Origin: Amaurobius ferox
Lineage: Eukaryota; Arthropoda; Arachnida; Araneae; Amaurobiidae
Assembly: GCA_951213105.1 (NCBI GenBank)
Contig: OX578139.1
Span: 73,230,684 to 73,294,683, forward strand
Direction: 5' to 3'
DNA: 64,000 nt
In this document: positions 10,311-22,859 of the stretch, in pieces
How positions within the stretch are numbered: position 1 is the stretch's first letter
Layout of the letters: every line of letters begins with the position of its first letter
Notes under the pieces: model-generated
The model's database searches: none
Told to the model about the DNA's origin: nothing
The model's input: the letters and a program-made list of their open reading frames with translations, nothing else
Translations under genes and position numbers: made by a program

Positions 10311-12344
10311 CCTATACGTAATCTCAAACTCTTACAGTTCTTCTATCAAATACATCATGTTGCAATTTCCTATTGGGAATCATCTCTTACTAAAACCATT
10401 GAGAATTTGCTCACATCATCTTTACTCATAATATATTCTTAATGTATTACAATATTTTATAAACATGCATACCCATAATGTATTGTCATCTTGTTTAAGT
10501 TGGAAACATAAGCTCGAATTTTAGAAAGCACACTTCAAAATACGTAAAGAATATGGGCTTACGTTTCCAAAGTGCTTTTAACTTAATAGGTGAAGTTGGT
10601 GTTAAAATTCAGATGCCCAGAGACGACTTTCCTCGGCTTAAAATTTATGGCTTCTGAACAGCTCTAAAAGCTTTCTTCAAATATAGTGTTCCTATTTCTT
10701 GTATTTCTCATGCATGTCGAATGAGAAATGCGTTATCGGAATTTAGCCTTAAATATTTTAGAATATTTATTTGTCTTCATATTTTACAATCAATGCTTAA
10801 AATGATTGAAAACTACTTTGGGTATTGCGTAATACTTCTTGGAAATAATGGAAAAAAAAGCATCATTTGTATTTATGTATGTATTTATGCCCGGGAATTC
10901 TAAGCAAATTCCCGATAAGCACTAAGTATTGCGTAATATTTCTTGAAAATAAAGGAAGAAAATACAAAATCTGTTTTTATATCTGAAAATTCTAAGCAGT
11001 TTCCAAGCAAGCAAGAATGTTGAAAATTGCTACAAATATTACTTAGGTACTAACACTATCGAGAAAATCAGAAACTTCCACTTTTTTCATAGGGGGGGAT
11101 TTTAGGGATCGCTTTGTAGGAGGTTTGTTTGTAGACTTTGTTTTGTAGACATTGTTTTGTAGGGGGGGGGAGGGGAGGGATCATAGTTTATAGGTTGTTG
11201 TTGTTGAGACCCAGACCGTCCGACCTACCAGAAAGGTGTAAGGTAACCGTTTGGACGGCCGGGTATAGTTTATAGGTGTATGTCCGAAAATTCTAAGCAA
11301 ATTCCTGATGGCCTAGAATGTGAAAAATTGCTACACATATTTATTAGGTACTAAAACTATCGGTACAATCGAAACCTGCCACTTTATTTTAAAGAGGAAT
11401 GTCAAAGATCGTAATTTAGAGACTACCCCTCCCCCCTCCCCATCCTTGTGTTTGAGACATTTAACTTATTTAATACTATTTCAACTTCAAAATATGTTTG
11501 AGCTTAATTTTAAAAACTATAATACTTTTCAGCTTAAAATAACAAAGTCCGCGTATTCGAATTGTACACGCGTTATTTAGGGTGTATAAAAGTGCTATAA
11601 GACGGACCAATTACTTCCAGAAATCTTTCAGCAACACTTTGCATTTCAATGGGAAGAAAAATTTCCGCTAAATTGACTCAATTCTCCACACGCTGGCCAG
11701 CAGTCGCTCTACGGTTCAGCTACTGGGATGAAATTGCAAGGTTTTTTCGTCAAAGTGAACACCTCATTCTCGGCACTCTAATGTCAAATTGGCTGGCAGC
11801 TGGCAATCTGACAGATCACCTCTTACTATTTTTACCACAGATTGGCCTCCTGCTACCACTATCTTTACCCAGTTTAATATCCAACATGGTCGTTATCCTC
11901 TCAATTTGATATCGCCGCTAAATCTTTTCCAAGTCCACTGAATTCTTACTAGTCATACTAGGGTCACTTTCAGATCTCCGACATCTTTGCACTAACCTAC
12001 AGGGTTGATTTGTTCGTCCGCCAATGTAAAGAACCTTGCCATCCCAACCGGAAATCGAAGTCTCGATCTCCAAAATGGCCAGACGACGTTCTACCGTCTC
12101 TCTGGGATGAAATTGCAAGCTCTTATCGTCTAAGTGGACTCTTCACATTATATTAAAATCATACTCTTAACACTGCAAAAATAATAAATATTTCGTGCAA
12201 ATTAAAACTCACATTTTTAGAAACTTTAATATATATTAACATCTGGCAAATATCCCCCTACCCTCTTCTCCTACAGAAAAGGGTTTAAATTTTAACGATA
12301 CATGAGTTTCACATTGCAAACTACTTTAACACGTTACGCTTCGC
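10311..12344. other. AT-rich region with weak direct repeats
   Basis: No gene. ATTGCGTAATACTTCTTGG near 10824 recurs diverged near 10929, and GAAAATTCTAAGCA with CTACAAATATT about 40-60 bases downstream (near 10987) recurs near 11284, so this is partly an old local duplication. G-rich tracts lie at 11091-11098 and 11161-11180. A short segment GGGATGAAATTGCAAG occurs at about 11727 and again at about 12103. Confidence 0.5.
11183..11277 (-). mobile_element. 5'-truncated SINE with 13-bp target duplication
   Basis: On the minus strand this is the last 69 bp of the SINE family at 7221, ending in CAA repeats (TTG on plus at 11196). It is bounded by ATAGTTTATAGGT at 11183-11195 and again at 11265-11277, an intact target-site duplication. 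This shows retroposition and suggests fairly recent activity. Confidence 0.85.
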
Positions 12345-12555
12345 TATATTATTCGCTGCAACTTTGTTTATGATATCATTAGAAAATACCTGTACGAATC
12401 AGAACTATAAATATTTCATTTATACTACAATACCAGAAAACTCTATTAAACGCAGAGCGAAAACTCGTAGAAAAGTGCAGTTTGCTTTCAGGAGAGCTGC
12501 CCATAAACTGATTAAGAATCGACCATTAGAATATCAAACTGCGAAATAAAACAGA
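12345..12555 (+). repeat. Family E module (single copy)
   Basis: From TTTGTTTATGATATCATTAG to CATTAGAATATCAAACTGCG. It matches in order the unit of the tandem array at 18720-20850 and the inverted copy at 54605-54870. All copies share an end that translates as HKLIKNRPLEYQTAK followed by a stop here, and HKLIKDRQFEYHTAK at 54621. The DNA is conserved as well as the peptide, so this is a dispersed repeat and not proof of a gene. Confidence 0.6.
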
Positions 12556-12595
12556 TAATTTTGCAGAAGCATCTGGAATGGCTCTAATAATTTTT

Positions 12596-13340
12596 ACTTT
12601 CCCTGTAATACATGGTAATGTATAAGGAAAGTATTGGAATCGTGCCGAAAACGTCAACTCGAGTTTTCGAGGCATCTACACGTTTTGGGACCTCCAGCCT
12701 ACAAAAAAACTATTTTTAGTGTGACGTCTGTTTGTCTGTCTCCCTGTGTGTCTATATGTATATATGTGCGTATGTCTGTGCAATGTATGTATCCACTCTA
12801 ACTAAAAACTAATGGACTACATGTCATAAAATTTGGTGGGTAAGTCACGTGTGTGGTGTGGCCCTAGTGCTGATTAAGTTTTTTTTACAATTCGGGAAAA
12901 AAGAGCTAGCCTTTTTTTGCCAACTGGCCCGTAATAATTTCCTGTATTTACTCTAGCTGAAAAACTAATAGACCAAATTTCACACAATTAGGTAGATAAA
13001 TCACTTGCAGGTTAACCTGGTGCTGATTAGATTTTGGTACGAACAAAAGAATCTCCATTTTTTGCGAAATGGCCTGCAAAAATCGTTTAATCTAGAAATA
13101 AAAGTCTACGCATGTTCAAATGTATCAATTAAATGCTTATTTTATACGTGATTTTTGACGACAAAAAGAATAAGATCAGCCTATTTGCCCTAGCAATAGT
13201 CGTTTTCGAGATATATTAGTTTTTGTTTTGTGTATAGTTGTTATTTAGTGAAATTAAACTCAATGTAATGAATTATTGAAGAAATAAAGAGTACGTGAAT
13301 ATCAGCCAGCAGGGAAAGTTATGTGGTGCTCACATCAGAT
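12596..13340 (-). mobile_element. Family A repeat, copy A1
   Basis: Its 3' hairpin (ACTTTCCCTGTAATACAT against ATGTATAAGGAAAGT) is at the left and its 5' end (complement of CTCACATCAGAT) at the right. The microsatellite near 12725-12780 is short and degraded. Internal landmarks of the family are present: CTAATGGACTACATG, GTAAGTCACGTGTG, GTGCTGATTAAG and a degenerate second round of the same words 150 bp on. It is diverged relative to A5-A7, so it is older. Confidence 0.7.
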
Positions 13341-13557
13341 TTTTTTATACTCTTACTCATCTTAAGAAATTTGTTCGCTTAATATTATATCTTTACGTAG
13401 TGTCGAAAATACGTGAAACATTAGGCATGGACATAATGTCTCTAACACAAATTTTGTATTTATATAACACTAGGCAAAATACATAATGTCTCTAACAAAA
13501 AAAGTAGCTATTTTTCACTAATTTGTAGAGGCTGATCGTGATTATAAACTTATAAAT

Positions 13558-14386
13558 TTGATGTGGGCAGTACTTCACTTCTCTCCAGCTTAAATTCGTT
13601 TTCTTATTTTTTTATTTTATGATGTACATTAAATTGAGTTTAATTACAGAAAATAACCTACTTTTCTGATACTATATCCGATTTGTATGTTGAATACATC
13701 TTCGTTTTATTTGACAACTACAGGGCGAAATGTCTTCTGATCGTCAAAATTTAAAAGATCTTAAATATCTCGAGAAGGGTTCATTAGTAATGAGGTTGGT
13801 TTTAGTTCTTTTGCTGTTGAAATTTAAGTATACAGAAAGTGTTTAATTGATACATTTAAGCATACAATTTGAACATAATTCGCAAGTAATTTATTTAAGA
13901 TTTTGACGACTTTTAATTGTCATTTTACAAAAAAAAATAATAATTTTTTTTTTCGAATCGTACCAAATTCTAATCATAAATAAGCTAACCTACAAGTAAC
14001 TTATATATCAAATTTTATAAAATTTGGTCAGTTAGTTTCTCAGCTAGAGTGGATTCATGCGATTGAGAGCTATTTCGTAAACAGAAAGATTTTATCCCCT
14101 AATCGTGCCAAAATCTAATCAGAACCGGAGTCACCCACAAGCGGCTAACCTACCAAATTTTAGGAAATTTGGTCACTTGGATTTTGAATTACAATGGATA
14201 CATACATTAAATAGACAGACAGATAAACACACAAATAGACCCACACATAGACACACACATTCTAAAAATTGTATTTTCGGGTTCTAGTGTGCTTTAAACG
14301 TGTAGATTCGTCGAAAACTCAAGTTGCGATTTTCGATACGATTCCAATACTTTCCCTATATATTAATATGTATTGTAGGGAAAATA
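13558..14386 (+). mobile_element. Family A repeat, copy A2
   Basis: It opens TTGATGTGGGCAGTACTTCAC and closes with the hairpin TTTCCCTATATATTAATATG followed by TATTGTAGGGAAAATA. The microsatellite (GACAGACAGATAAACACAC, about 14214) is interrupted. Together with A1 it forms an inverted pair with the 5' ends facing each other, about 220 bp apart. Confidence 0.7.
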
Positions 14387-14619
14387 AAAATCGTGAATTT
14401 GTTTCCAATAGTTTTCAAGATACGGATGAAAAGAAGGAGAGTAGACAGGATTGTCTGAATTACTTGTAGAAAACCTCTTGCAGCGCTACGAGAGACTATG
14501 ATACTTCATGTCATTTATAATGCAATTTTTACACTCTCCTATGGATTTCTCCTCGGTTGACCGTGTTGCTGTGAATGATGTATATAGGGAACTGTTTGAT
14601 TTAGACATCACATTAATAT

Positions 14620-15005
14620 CCTCGAAATGTAAATTACTTCCGGAGACATGGAAATTACTATCCGCGAAATGAAATTACTATCCCAGAAATGAAAGTTACT
14701 TCCCGAGAAATGGAAATTACTACTCACGAAATGACATCACTATCCAAGAAACGAAAATTACTACCTGAGAAATGGAAATTACTACCTGAGAAATGGAAAT
14801 TACTACCCGAGAAATGAAATCACTATCCAAGAAATGGAAATTACTTCCAGGGAAATGGAAATTACAACCCGAGAAATGGAAATTACCACCCGAGATATGG
14901 AAATTATTACCGAGAAATGGAATTTACTACCCGAGAAATGGAAAATACTACCCGAGATAAGGAAATTACTACCCTAGAAATGGAAATTACTACCCGAGAT
15001 ATGGA
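14620..15005 (+). repeat. Minisatellite, ~20-bp unit
   Basis: About 19 imperfect copies of a unit close to CCGAGAAATGGAAATTACTA, with unit length varying between 18 and 21 bp. It ends at GAGATATGGAATATGTGG. No gene is associated. Confidence 0.9.
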
Positions 15006-15674
15006 ATATGTGGTGAGGTGGATTTTACACATATAAATACAATAAATATTAAACACTTAAATACATTACCGATACTCACAAAATAGTTCCACCAGGCTCA
15101 CGCGCGTTAAAGTATAGTGGGGTCCGATTGGACCTAAGTACATTGCGTTTGGTAAAACAATTAATCACTCCCTTTTTTGTGGCCACTTAACAATTTATTT
15201 ACAAAACACATGAAATCTCAATTCAAACATTAAATACAAAATACACAATTACAAATGAGTTCCCAATTTACCTAAGCTTGACCTCAGGGTGCACAGTTTA
15301 ATTTGCATTAATTTGCATATTTATTTTATTTATGATCCAAACTTGTGATTAATTACTTTTGTTACGAAAACAATATATATATATATTCAATTTTGCAAAT
15401 CTCCCATTTAGCATAACCTTGCCCTTACACTATTAGCTCACACAAATTAAGCTTAAAGATTCATATACACATTTTAAATCAATATATAAATCTCATACCT
15501 TCATTACATACGAACTCCACTGAGTGCTGTAGCTGACCTCTGCACGTTGGAATGGGTGGCACGATTAATTGAAGTTTGGTTCATTTATTTGAATAGTTCA
15601 TGGAAAACAATACCAGTCTGAGAAAACACGGTTGCGTATCATCAGGTGACGAAAACTTTTGCCAAGTATTATTT
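15006..15674. other. AT-rich stretch, no gene seen
   Basis: Contains CACCAGGCTCACGCGCG near 15090 and a T/A-rich middle. The style (AACAATTTATTTACAAAACA) recalls the end of an antisense LTR, but I found no matching termini, so I make no element call. Confidence 0.4.
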
Positions 15675-16232
15675 TGGAGATGGGCACACTGTCCACTTTC
15701 CTTCTCCTCCTCTTAATTTCGGCTTAGTCCCAGCGGCTCTTGAGTGAGCATGCGTACAGGTTTCACCGAAGTGGTACGTTTTCGTAGAGGTTTGTCTGCT
15801 GCTTCGAAGCCCGGGATTGATGCTCCACAAACACTCCGTACACGTAGTATTACAGTTACCACGGCTTAAATGCAGCTCAAGGAGCAAAGGTCCTACACCG
15901 CGCCGTTTTGGTGGTAGAGCTGTGTTGTACTGCAACCAAACACAAACAAATGGCGATGGGCATACTGTTCACTTTCCTTCTCCTCCTCTTAATTTCGGCT
16001 TAGTCCCAGCGGCCCTTGAGTGAGCATGCGTACAGGTTTTACCTAAAGAGTGGAGATCAGATACTTTATTTGCAGAGATTGGCTGCTGCTTAGGAGCCCT
16101 GTATTGATGCTCCGCGAATATTCCGTGCACACAGTATTACAGTTACCACGGCTTAAATGCAGCTAAAGGAGCAAGGTCCTACACCGCGCCGTTTTGGTGG
16201 TAGAGCTGTGTGTACTGCAACCAATTAAAAAC
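15675..16232 (+). repeat. Two tandem copies of a 278-bp unit
   Basis: GATGGGCACACTGTCCACTT (15677) and GATGGGCATACTGTTCACTT (15955) start two copies that share TTAATTTCGGCTTAGTCCCA, GAGTGAGCATGCGTACAGG, ATTACAGTTACCACGGCTTA and CACCGCGCCGTTTTGGTGG. They are clearly richer in G+C than the surroundings. Reading frames are not conserved between the copies. Function unknown. Confidence 0.85.
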
Positions 16233-17379
16233 ATGACGACATTCTTCCATTTTCTGGTCGCCACCGCCCGAAGAAAATGCGCCCTCGCGCGGAGTTAGGC
16301 TCGGCTCGTCTTGGCTACGAGTCGCCTTCTTTACCGGACTCACTACGTCGGCTCCTCGGCAAAGGCATTTGCCGCCCGAGATAGGGACCGCGGATGCCGG
16401 GTCAGAGATGCATCAAAATGCATGCCGGATCGGACCTCACAAAACCACAAGTGCCATGCACTTGGAGTGCTCTCTACTCGAGCTCAGAAAAGCAACTAAC
16501 TTTTTTTTACATTTCTAAAAAAAAATCTTCAGAATTTGAAAACAAGGGTAACGACAAAAATACAGGGAGGAAGTCCCGCAATTCCCATTCACTGCTTCCC
16601 GAAACGCAATAAAAAAAGGCGGTCCAAAAATGCTTCATAAAATTGGTTTTTGAACCGACGCTCATTTTTTATGCGCTCCACTCAAACACATGAACCAGAG
16701 GGCTTTCTACAACCGGGTGGTCCAAAGGATCGTACCCCGACGCGAGCCACACCTGACAGGGCTATAAATTTTCAAAGATTTGTAGCTCAACTTTGACGTT
16801 TATGCTGCAATTAAATCTCTGAATATTTACAATCCATGTCAGTGCGCATACAACCCAACGGCGCCAAAAATCCCAATTCCGTCTGTGCAAAGGCCTAGCT
16901 ATAAACATAAATCACAAACATTGTATACATTTCACTTACATTACATCTTCCCTTTTTTCCCAGGGTTACGTATCAAAATATGTGATTATCATATCACAGA
17001 ATACAGCAACATTAGCAGACAATTGTTATTCCTTGGTGAGAGATGCTCCAAAACTCATTGCAAGTGATATGTGTCCGGTATGGGGATTACAACAGGGTGT
17101 ATACATGCAAATGTGAGAAGCATATTTTATAGCTATTTCGATATCCAGAGATAATCTTGTATCTTAGATTCCATTTACATATTCAGCAGACCAAACAACG
17201 TGAAGGTTACTTATATTAATTTCAGAGATGCACAAAACCCCAAAATTTATTCTTCATTGTAATTAGAAATGTTTGTGATGTTATATATTAATCCTCGGGA
17301 GATCAATTGGTAATATGTCGATATCAAGAAACAGAAGTTGTGGATTCGACGGTCTGCATGGTCTTGATTACATTCTCCA
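16233..17379. other. GC-richer block then AT-rich DNA, no gene seen
   Basis: 16250-16480 is unusually GC-rich for this window (CCACCGCCCGAAGAAAATGC, CTCGCGCGGAGTTAGG) and contains no recognised motif. From about 16880 the sequence is ordinary AT-rich DNA. Confidence 0.4.
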
Positions 17380-17900
17380 GTTTTAACATCATAATGAATT
17401 TATATTCAGGGATAGATATATGAATCCAATGTCCTCGGACCAAGACATTACAACTGAGCTACAATAGATTGGAACAGGACCTAACATCATAATTAATTAT
17501 TACCATTTTCTTTTATTTTTAGGCTGGATAATGAATATATACTTTTTATAGTTTTCTCTAGTATCATAATGAAGTTATACTCAGGGATAGACATATGGAT
17601 TCAATATCTCTGGCCCAAGACATTACATCTGAGACAAGATAGATTGGGACAGGACCTAACATCATAATTAATTATTATCATTTTTTTAGGTTGGATAACG
17701 AATATATACTCTTTCTAGCTTTCTACAGTTTTAACATTATAATGAAGTTATACTCATGTATAAATATGATTTCAATATATGCAGACCAAGGCTTTACAAT
17801 GAAGTTACAATAGATTGGGACAAGACCTAACATCATAATTAATTATTATCACTTTTTTTTTACTTTTAGGCTGGATAACGAATAGATAATTTTTCTAATT
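17380..17900 (+). repeat. Three tandem copies of a ~175-bp unit
   Basis: Landmarks recur three times: CATAATGAAGTTATACTCAG (near 17391, 17567 and 17739), AGATTGGGACAGGACCTAAC, and TTTTAGGCTGGATAACGAAT (near 17518, 17687 and 17867). No open frame persists. A local satellite not shared with the rest of the window. Confidence 0.85.
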
Positions 17901-18719
17901 ATTTTATGTACTATTCTGCTTATTATTATGCTTATTATTATGCTTATAATTTTTATAACAAGAATTTCATGAAGGATCCTTCATATGGTTCCAAGTGAAC
18001 ACTTTTTTTCAACAGAAATATTAAAAAACGGTTTAATCTTTTGCACACTTTTTTTTTGCACATTTATAAAGATTTTAGGAAACCGGATGTCACATCTTCA
18101 GAACCAGAAATCCTCAGTGAATTCCTACCTATTTCGAAATTTGATGCAAAATTCATATCAGTCATCATTAAAGCCCTATAACCAAATCTGAAAAAAAATT
18201 AGATATTTTAAGGGATATGTTTGAATCGGAAATGAAAAATAACCGAAAGTTTAAATACTTAGTGCAACTTCCAACACCCTTCAGGAATTGATGCTAAATC
18301 CGTATTAGTCATCATCTAAACTCTAAACATAGCCGTCTGCGAGATAAAATTGTATTGTTAATTAATTAAACAATATATAGTAATTACTAAAATAATAATT
18401 AACAAAACAATAATAATTAATTAAATAATATATAAAATTCGATATTTATTATTATGTTTAATAAAAAAGTTTTATGTTGTTGATACACAATATTTTCTCC
18501 TTAAATAATAACTTAAACTGCAAAAGTAAAATTAGCTTTAATTTATCATGATATTATACGTAGTAATACTGAAAAATTAGCATACGTATATCTATAACAT
18601 CCCCCGCATTGAATATTTGCAGTTTTACATAAAACGAAATGAAATTATTATAAACTATTGAGTTTGAAATCAAACTGGCACACGATAAATATTCGCATAT
18701 CATATACATACACCACATT
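17901..18719. other. AT-rich DNA, no feature seen
   Basis: Includes TTATTATGCTTATTATTATG simple sequence near 17920 and a very AT-rich tract at 18340-18440 with AATAATTAATTAAA runs. No gene. Confidence 0.5.
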
Positions 18720-20850
18720 ACAAATGGTTGTAACGTAATTACTACAAATTGGGAAAAACCCTTTCTGAACATACAATATGCATTACATTTGAAGATCAAT
18801 AACCTAAATATACAAAATGCACCAGTACTTCACAAGCCGATATTCAGTCCCAACGTTTTGTTTATGATGTCATTTGCGGAAGTTAGAACGTCTGAGAACC
18901 ATAAATGTCTCGTTTGTTTCACATAATCAGAAAAAGTTGCTCATTGAGAGAAGAAAAGTTTCAGAGAAGCTATGTTTGTTACGAATGGGGATCGGGCATA
19001 AAATGATTTGGAATTGACCATTGGAATATCGCACTCTGAAAGGAAACAAATGTTTTGCAAAAATATTTGAATAGTCGTCGTTTGTTTATTGCTTCTGCTC
19101 TTTCTTTTATCTGTAAAGTAGAGTGTTCTTTATTTAAGGCGCTAAGTGATACAGAAACTTCATTTTTTTCAAATAATCTTTTCAAGCTTTATCAGATTCA
19201 GAATAGAATTACTTTCTCCATGTGCTTAGTATATTGTATTTGGGAAGCATCGCAATGGGGGTCTAAAATTCGAATTCGAGTTTTCGACGGAAGAGCACGT
19301 TTCAAAGGCAGAAAAGAACATGAATAGGATGTTTTTGAAGTGAAATATTTGTGCGGGCGTGTGTGTGCGTCCGTCCGTGAGTTTATTGAGATGAACATAA
19401 TTGTAACATAATTGATAATAATATTGTAACATAATTGTTATAAATTGAGAAAAACCCTTTTTGAACATGCAATATCCAATAAATTCGACGATCAATAACC
19501 TAGTAAATATACAAAATACACCAGTACTTCACAAAGCGATATTCAACCCCAACGTTTTGTTTATGATGTCATTTGCGGAATTTATACGTCTGAGAACCAT
19601 ATATATCTCGATTGTTACACAAAATTAGAAGTTGCTAATTGAGGGAAGAAAAGTTTTGGATAATCTATGCATGTAACGAACGAGAATTGAGCATAAAATG
19701 ATTTGGAATTGACCATTAGAAAATTGCACTTTGAAAGAAAACGAATACTTTGCATAATTATTTGAATAGCATTCGTTTATTCATAATTTATGCTATTTCC
19801 TCTATCTGTAAAGTATTTTAGAACGTTCTTTATTTAATGCGCTAAGTGATACAGAAACTTTATTTTTAAAAATAATATTTTCAAGCTTTATCAGATTCAG
19901 AATAGTATTACTTTATCCATGTGCTTAGTATATTATATTTGCGAAGCATCGCAACGGGGGTCTAAAATTTGAATTCGAGTTTTCGACTGAAGAGCACGTT
20001 TCAAAGACAGAAAAGTAATCGAATAGGATGTTTTTGAAGTGAAATATTTGTGCGGGCGTGTGTGTGCGTCCGTCCGTGAGTTTATTGAGATGAACATAAT
20101 TGTAACATAATTGATAATAATATTGTAACATAATTGTTATAAATTGAGAAAAAACCTTTCTGAACATACAATATCCAATATATTCGACGATCACTAACCT
20201 AGTACATATACAAATTACACCAGTACTTCACAAAGCTATATCCAGGCCCAACGTTTTGTTTATGATGTCATTTGCGGAAGTTAGTACGTCTGCGAACCAT
20301 ATATATCTCGTTTGTGACACATAATCAAAAGATTCTCATTGAGGGAAGAAAAGTATTGGATAAGCTATGCTTGTGACGAAAGAGGATCGAACTTAAAATG
20401 ATTTGAAATTGACCATTATAATATTGCACTTTGAAAGAAAACAAATGCTTTGCATAATTATTTGAATAGCATTCGTTTATTTATAATTTATGCTCTGTCT
20501 CTTATCCGTAAAGTATTTTAGAACGTTCTTTATTTAATGCACTAAGTGATACAGAAACTTAATTTTTCAAAATAATCTTTTCAAGCTTTATCAGATTCAG
20601 AATAGTATTACTTTCTCCATGCGCTTAGTATATTTTATTTGGAAAGCATTGCAGCGGGGGGTCTAAAATTCGAATTCGAGTTTTCGACGGAAGAGCACGT
20701 TTCAAAGACGTAAAAGTACTCGAGTAGGATGTTTTTGAAGTGAAATATTTGTGCGCGCGTGTTTATGCGTCCGTCCGTGAGTTTTTTGAGATGATATCTC
20801 ATAAACAAATGGAACGTTTTGAATGGAATTTGATACAAATATTACAATCA
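18720..20850 (+). repeat. Tandem array, three ~700-bp chimeric units (family E + family B end)
   Basis: Each unit joins a family E module (ACGTTTTGTTTATGATGTC and onward, also at 12345 and 54605) to about 170 bp of a family B-like end (AAATTCGAATTCGAGTTTTC, GAAGAGCACGTTTCAAAG, then a TG/CCGT-rich stretch). AAAACCCTTTCTGAACATAC marks the starts near 18755, 19452 and 20153. The third unit does not loop back: after GTCCGTCCGTGAG it continues into further family B sequence at 20851. A chimera thus formed and was then amplified. The units differ by point changes and small indels, so the amplification is not recent. Confidence 0.8.
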
Positions 20851-21420
20851 GTCAATATTGGTAACTATATATTTTAAATGCGATCGAATATTTGGAAGAT
20901 CCTCAAATTTTCGAATGAAATTTTGAAAAATCATCAAAAAAATCCGAACTTTTAATAATGCTACGTAATTATTTTTTATTGTGTAATATTTATTAGGAAA
21001 CCATTGACATAAACTTTCAGCAGAAACCGTTCTAGAGATATTGCACTATTTCAAATAAATTTATCAAAAGAATCACTTAAAATTAATAAAAATATTAACT
21101 AATGTTATTTTCAAGTGTCAATTTCTATGTAATACATTTATAAACATGATTCTCGTGAATCTAGTTCGTACCATTAAGAAGGTCTTTGCGTAATAGTTCT
21201 GTATTTTAACGTCTGACAATTCGCCAACAGCCATTTTTATATATGAAATGCTCTTCTCTCCGTCTGTTTATAACACTTTGCAATATATTTGGCAAACTGG
21301 GCGGCTGATTTAGCGAAATATTACCAACCTGGTGATATTTAGCCCCAGATTGACGAAATTGTTGTTAAAATATAAAACATAGAACCTAATTGTCGCAAAA
21401 TTGATGAATTATTGCGGATT
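20851..21420 (-). mobile_element. Family B remnant (body)
   Basis: Continues the last unit of the tandem array with family B landmarks in order: TTTTCGAATGAAATTTTGAA, AAACCATTGACATAAACTTT, CCGTTCTAGAGATATTGCAC, TGATTCTCGTGAATCTAG and a decayed block of the ACCTGGTGATATTTAGCC type. The TCTGATGTGGGC end is missing. Confidence 0.6.
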
Positions 21421-21929
21421 ATATCAATATTAATGCTTATTGAGGATGCTATCAATATTAATGTCTATTGAGGATGCAATACTAATAGTTGCTAATTTTG
21501 AGTTACATGAATTATAAGGTAACTGGGTACTTCAAAATAGTTATCTCACAGAAAAGCTCTAAATGTACAGTTTAACATTAGAAACATTAATCTAATTTCG
21601 CTGTGAAAGAAATAAGTTCATAGCATTATGTATAGGAAAAGTCACTTGTTACCTATATCATAATTCTTATTTTTATTTTCAGTTAAAATTTTAATTTAAA
21701 ACTGTTTTATACTGAAGAGTGCCTTAAAATTTTTCTTTTGACGTAATTTTATATTTTCTTTTACTACACATAACTCTTATCCCTCATATGTAATTTATAA
21801 ATAAATTTCCAATTCATAAAATCAAAACGGCGGTAAAATGAACAATAATATTATTGGTACAAACATTTCAAAGTTTTTTTTAATACTTTTCATATATTTT
21901 TAAATTTCTTCAAATTGTAACAAAAAAAA
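21421..21929. other. AT-rich DNA, no gene seen
   Basis: A small direct duplication (ATCAATATTAATG...TTATTGAGGATGC near 21424 and 21452) is the only feature. It ends in the A run that receives family B copy B2. Confidence 0.5.
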
Positions 21930-22859
21930 TCTGATGTGGGCGGCACATGACTTTCCTTATATAATGCAATGAATGTACTACTTTTACAACAAAAAAAAAT
22001 AGGTTATTCTTACAGTAGATATTTATATTCTTTCCAAGATATTGAATTTTCGTTAATTAGTCGTCATTTTCATCGATTTAGCGTCATTTTTATCCATTTT
22101 GCGAGATTTTCCTTAAATTGGCAACACTCAAAAAAGTCGCCCAGTTGGCGACATTCTGTCAAATTCGTCGCCAAAATCTCACCAAGCGTTATGGAAGGAG
22201 AAATAAGTTATTCTTATAGCAGAAAAATGACTATTGGCGTATTATTCAAAGTATCTTTTCTTATGAATGGAACGAGCTAGATCCACGAGAATGATGTCAC
22301 CCAATTTATCGCATGATATTACATATAAAAAGTGAACATGTTTCTCAACAGCTAATACATTTTTTTTAATTTATGGGATTTTTTTATAAATGTATTTGAA
22401 AAATGTGCAGTATCTCGAGAACAGTTCATGCTAACGGTTTAAAGTTTATGTTAATCGTTTTCTAAGGAAAAATTACATAAGAAATGTGTATTTGCGTAAC
22501 TTTATTAAAGGTTTTGATTTTTTGATGATTTTTTCAAAATTTCACTCGAAAATTTAGGGAAGTTCTGAACATTCGATTGCGTTTAAAAACCATAGATTTC
22601 CAGTATTCATGGATTATGATTTTTGTACCAAATTTCATTCGAATCACTTCAATCGTTCGTGACATATCGTCTCCACAGACTCACTGACACACACACGCAT
22701 ACTTTCACACACACACATACACACAGAGAGACATCACCTCAAAAATGTTTGATTCGTGATCAGGGATGCTTGAAACGTATTCTCCCGTCGAAAACTCGAA
22801 TTCGAACTTTCGACCTCGTCACAATACTTTCCTTATACATTATATATATAAGGAGAGTA
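21930..22859 (+). mobile_element. Family B repeat, copy B2 (near full length)
   Basis: It runs from TCTGATGTGGGCGGCACATG with the inner arm ACTTTCCTTATATAATG to the closing hairpin TTTCCTTATACATTATATAT. Microsatellite: ACACACAC with single interruptions at 22685-22722. Length of about 930 bp is taken as the standard for family B. It sits after a run of eight A. The repeated words GTCGCCCAGTTGGCGACATT and GCGTCATTTTTATCCATTTT lie in its middle third. Confidence 0.75.

Noticed and set aside
12364..12549. Small gene ending in HKLIKNRPLEYQTAK
   Set aside because: It recurs as DNA at several places with different upstream sequence, so it was kept as a repeat module (family E) and not as a gene.
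16311..16612. Short frames in the GC-rich block as an exon
   Set aside because: No splice-site context, no known domain, and overlapping frames on both strands are equally open.
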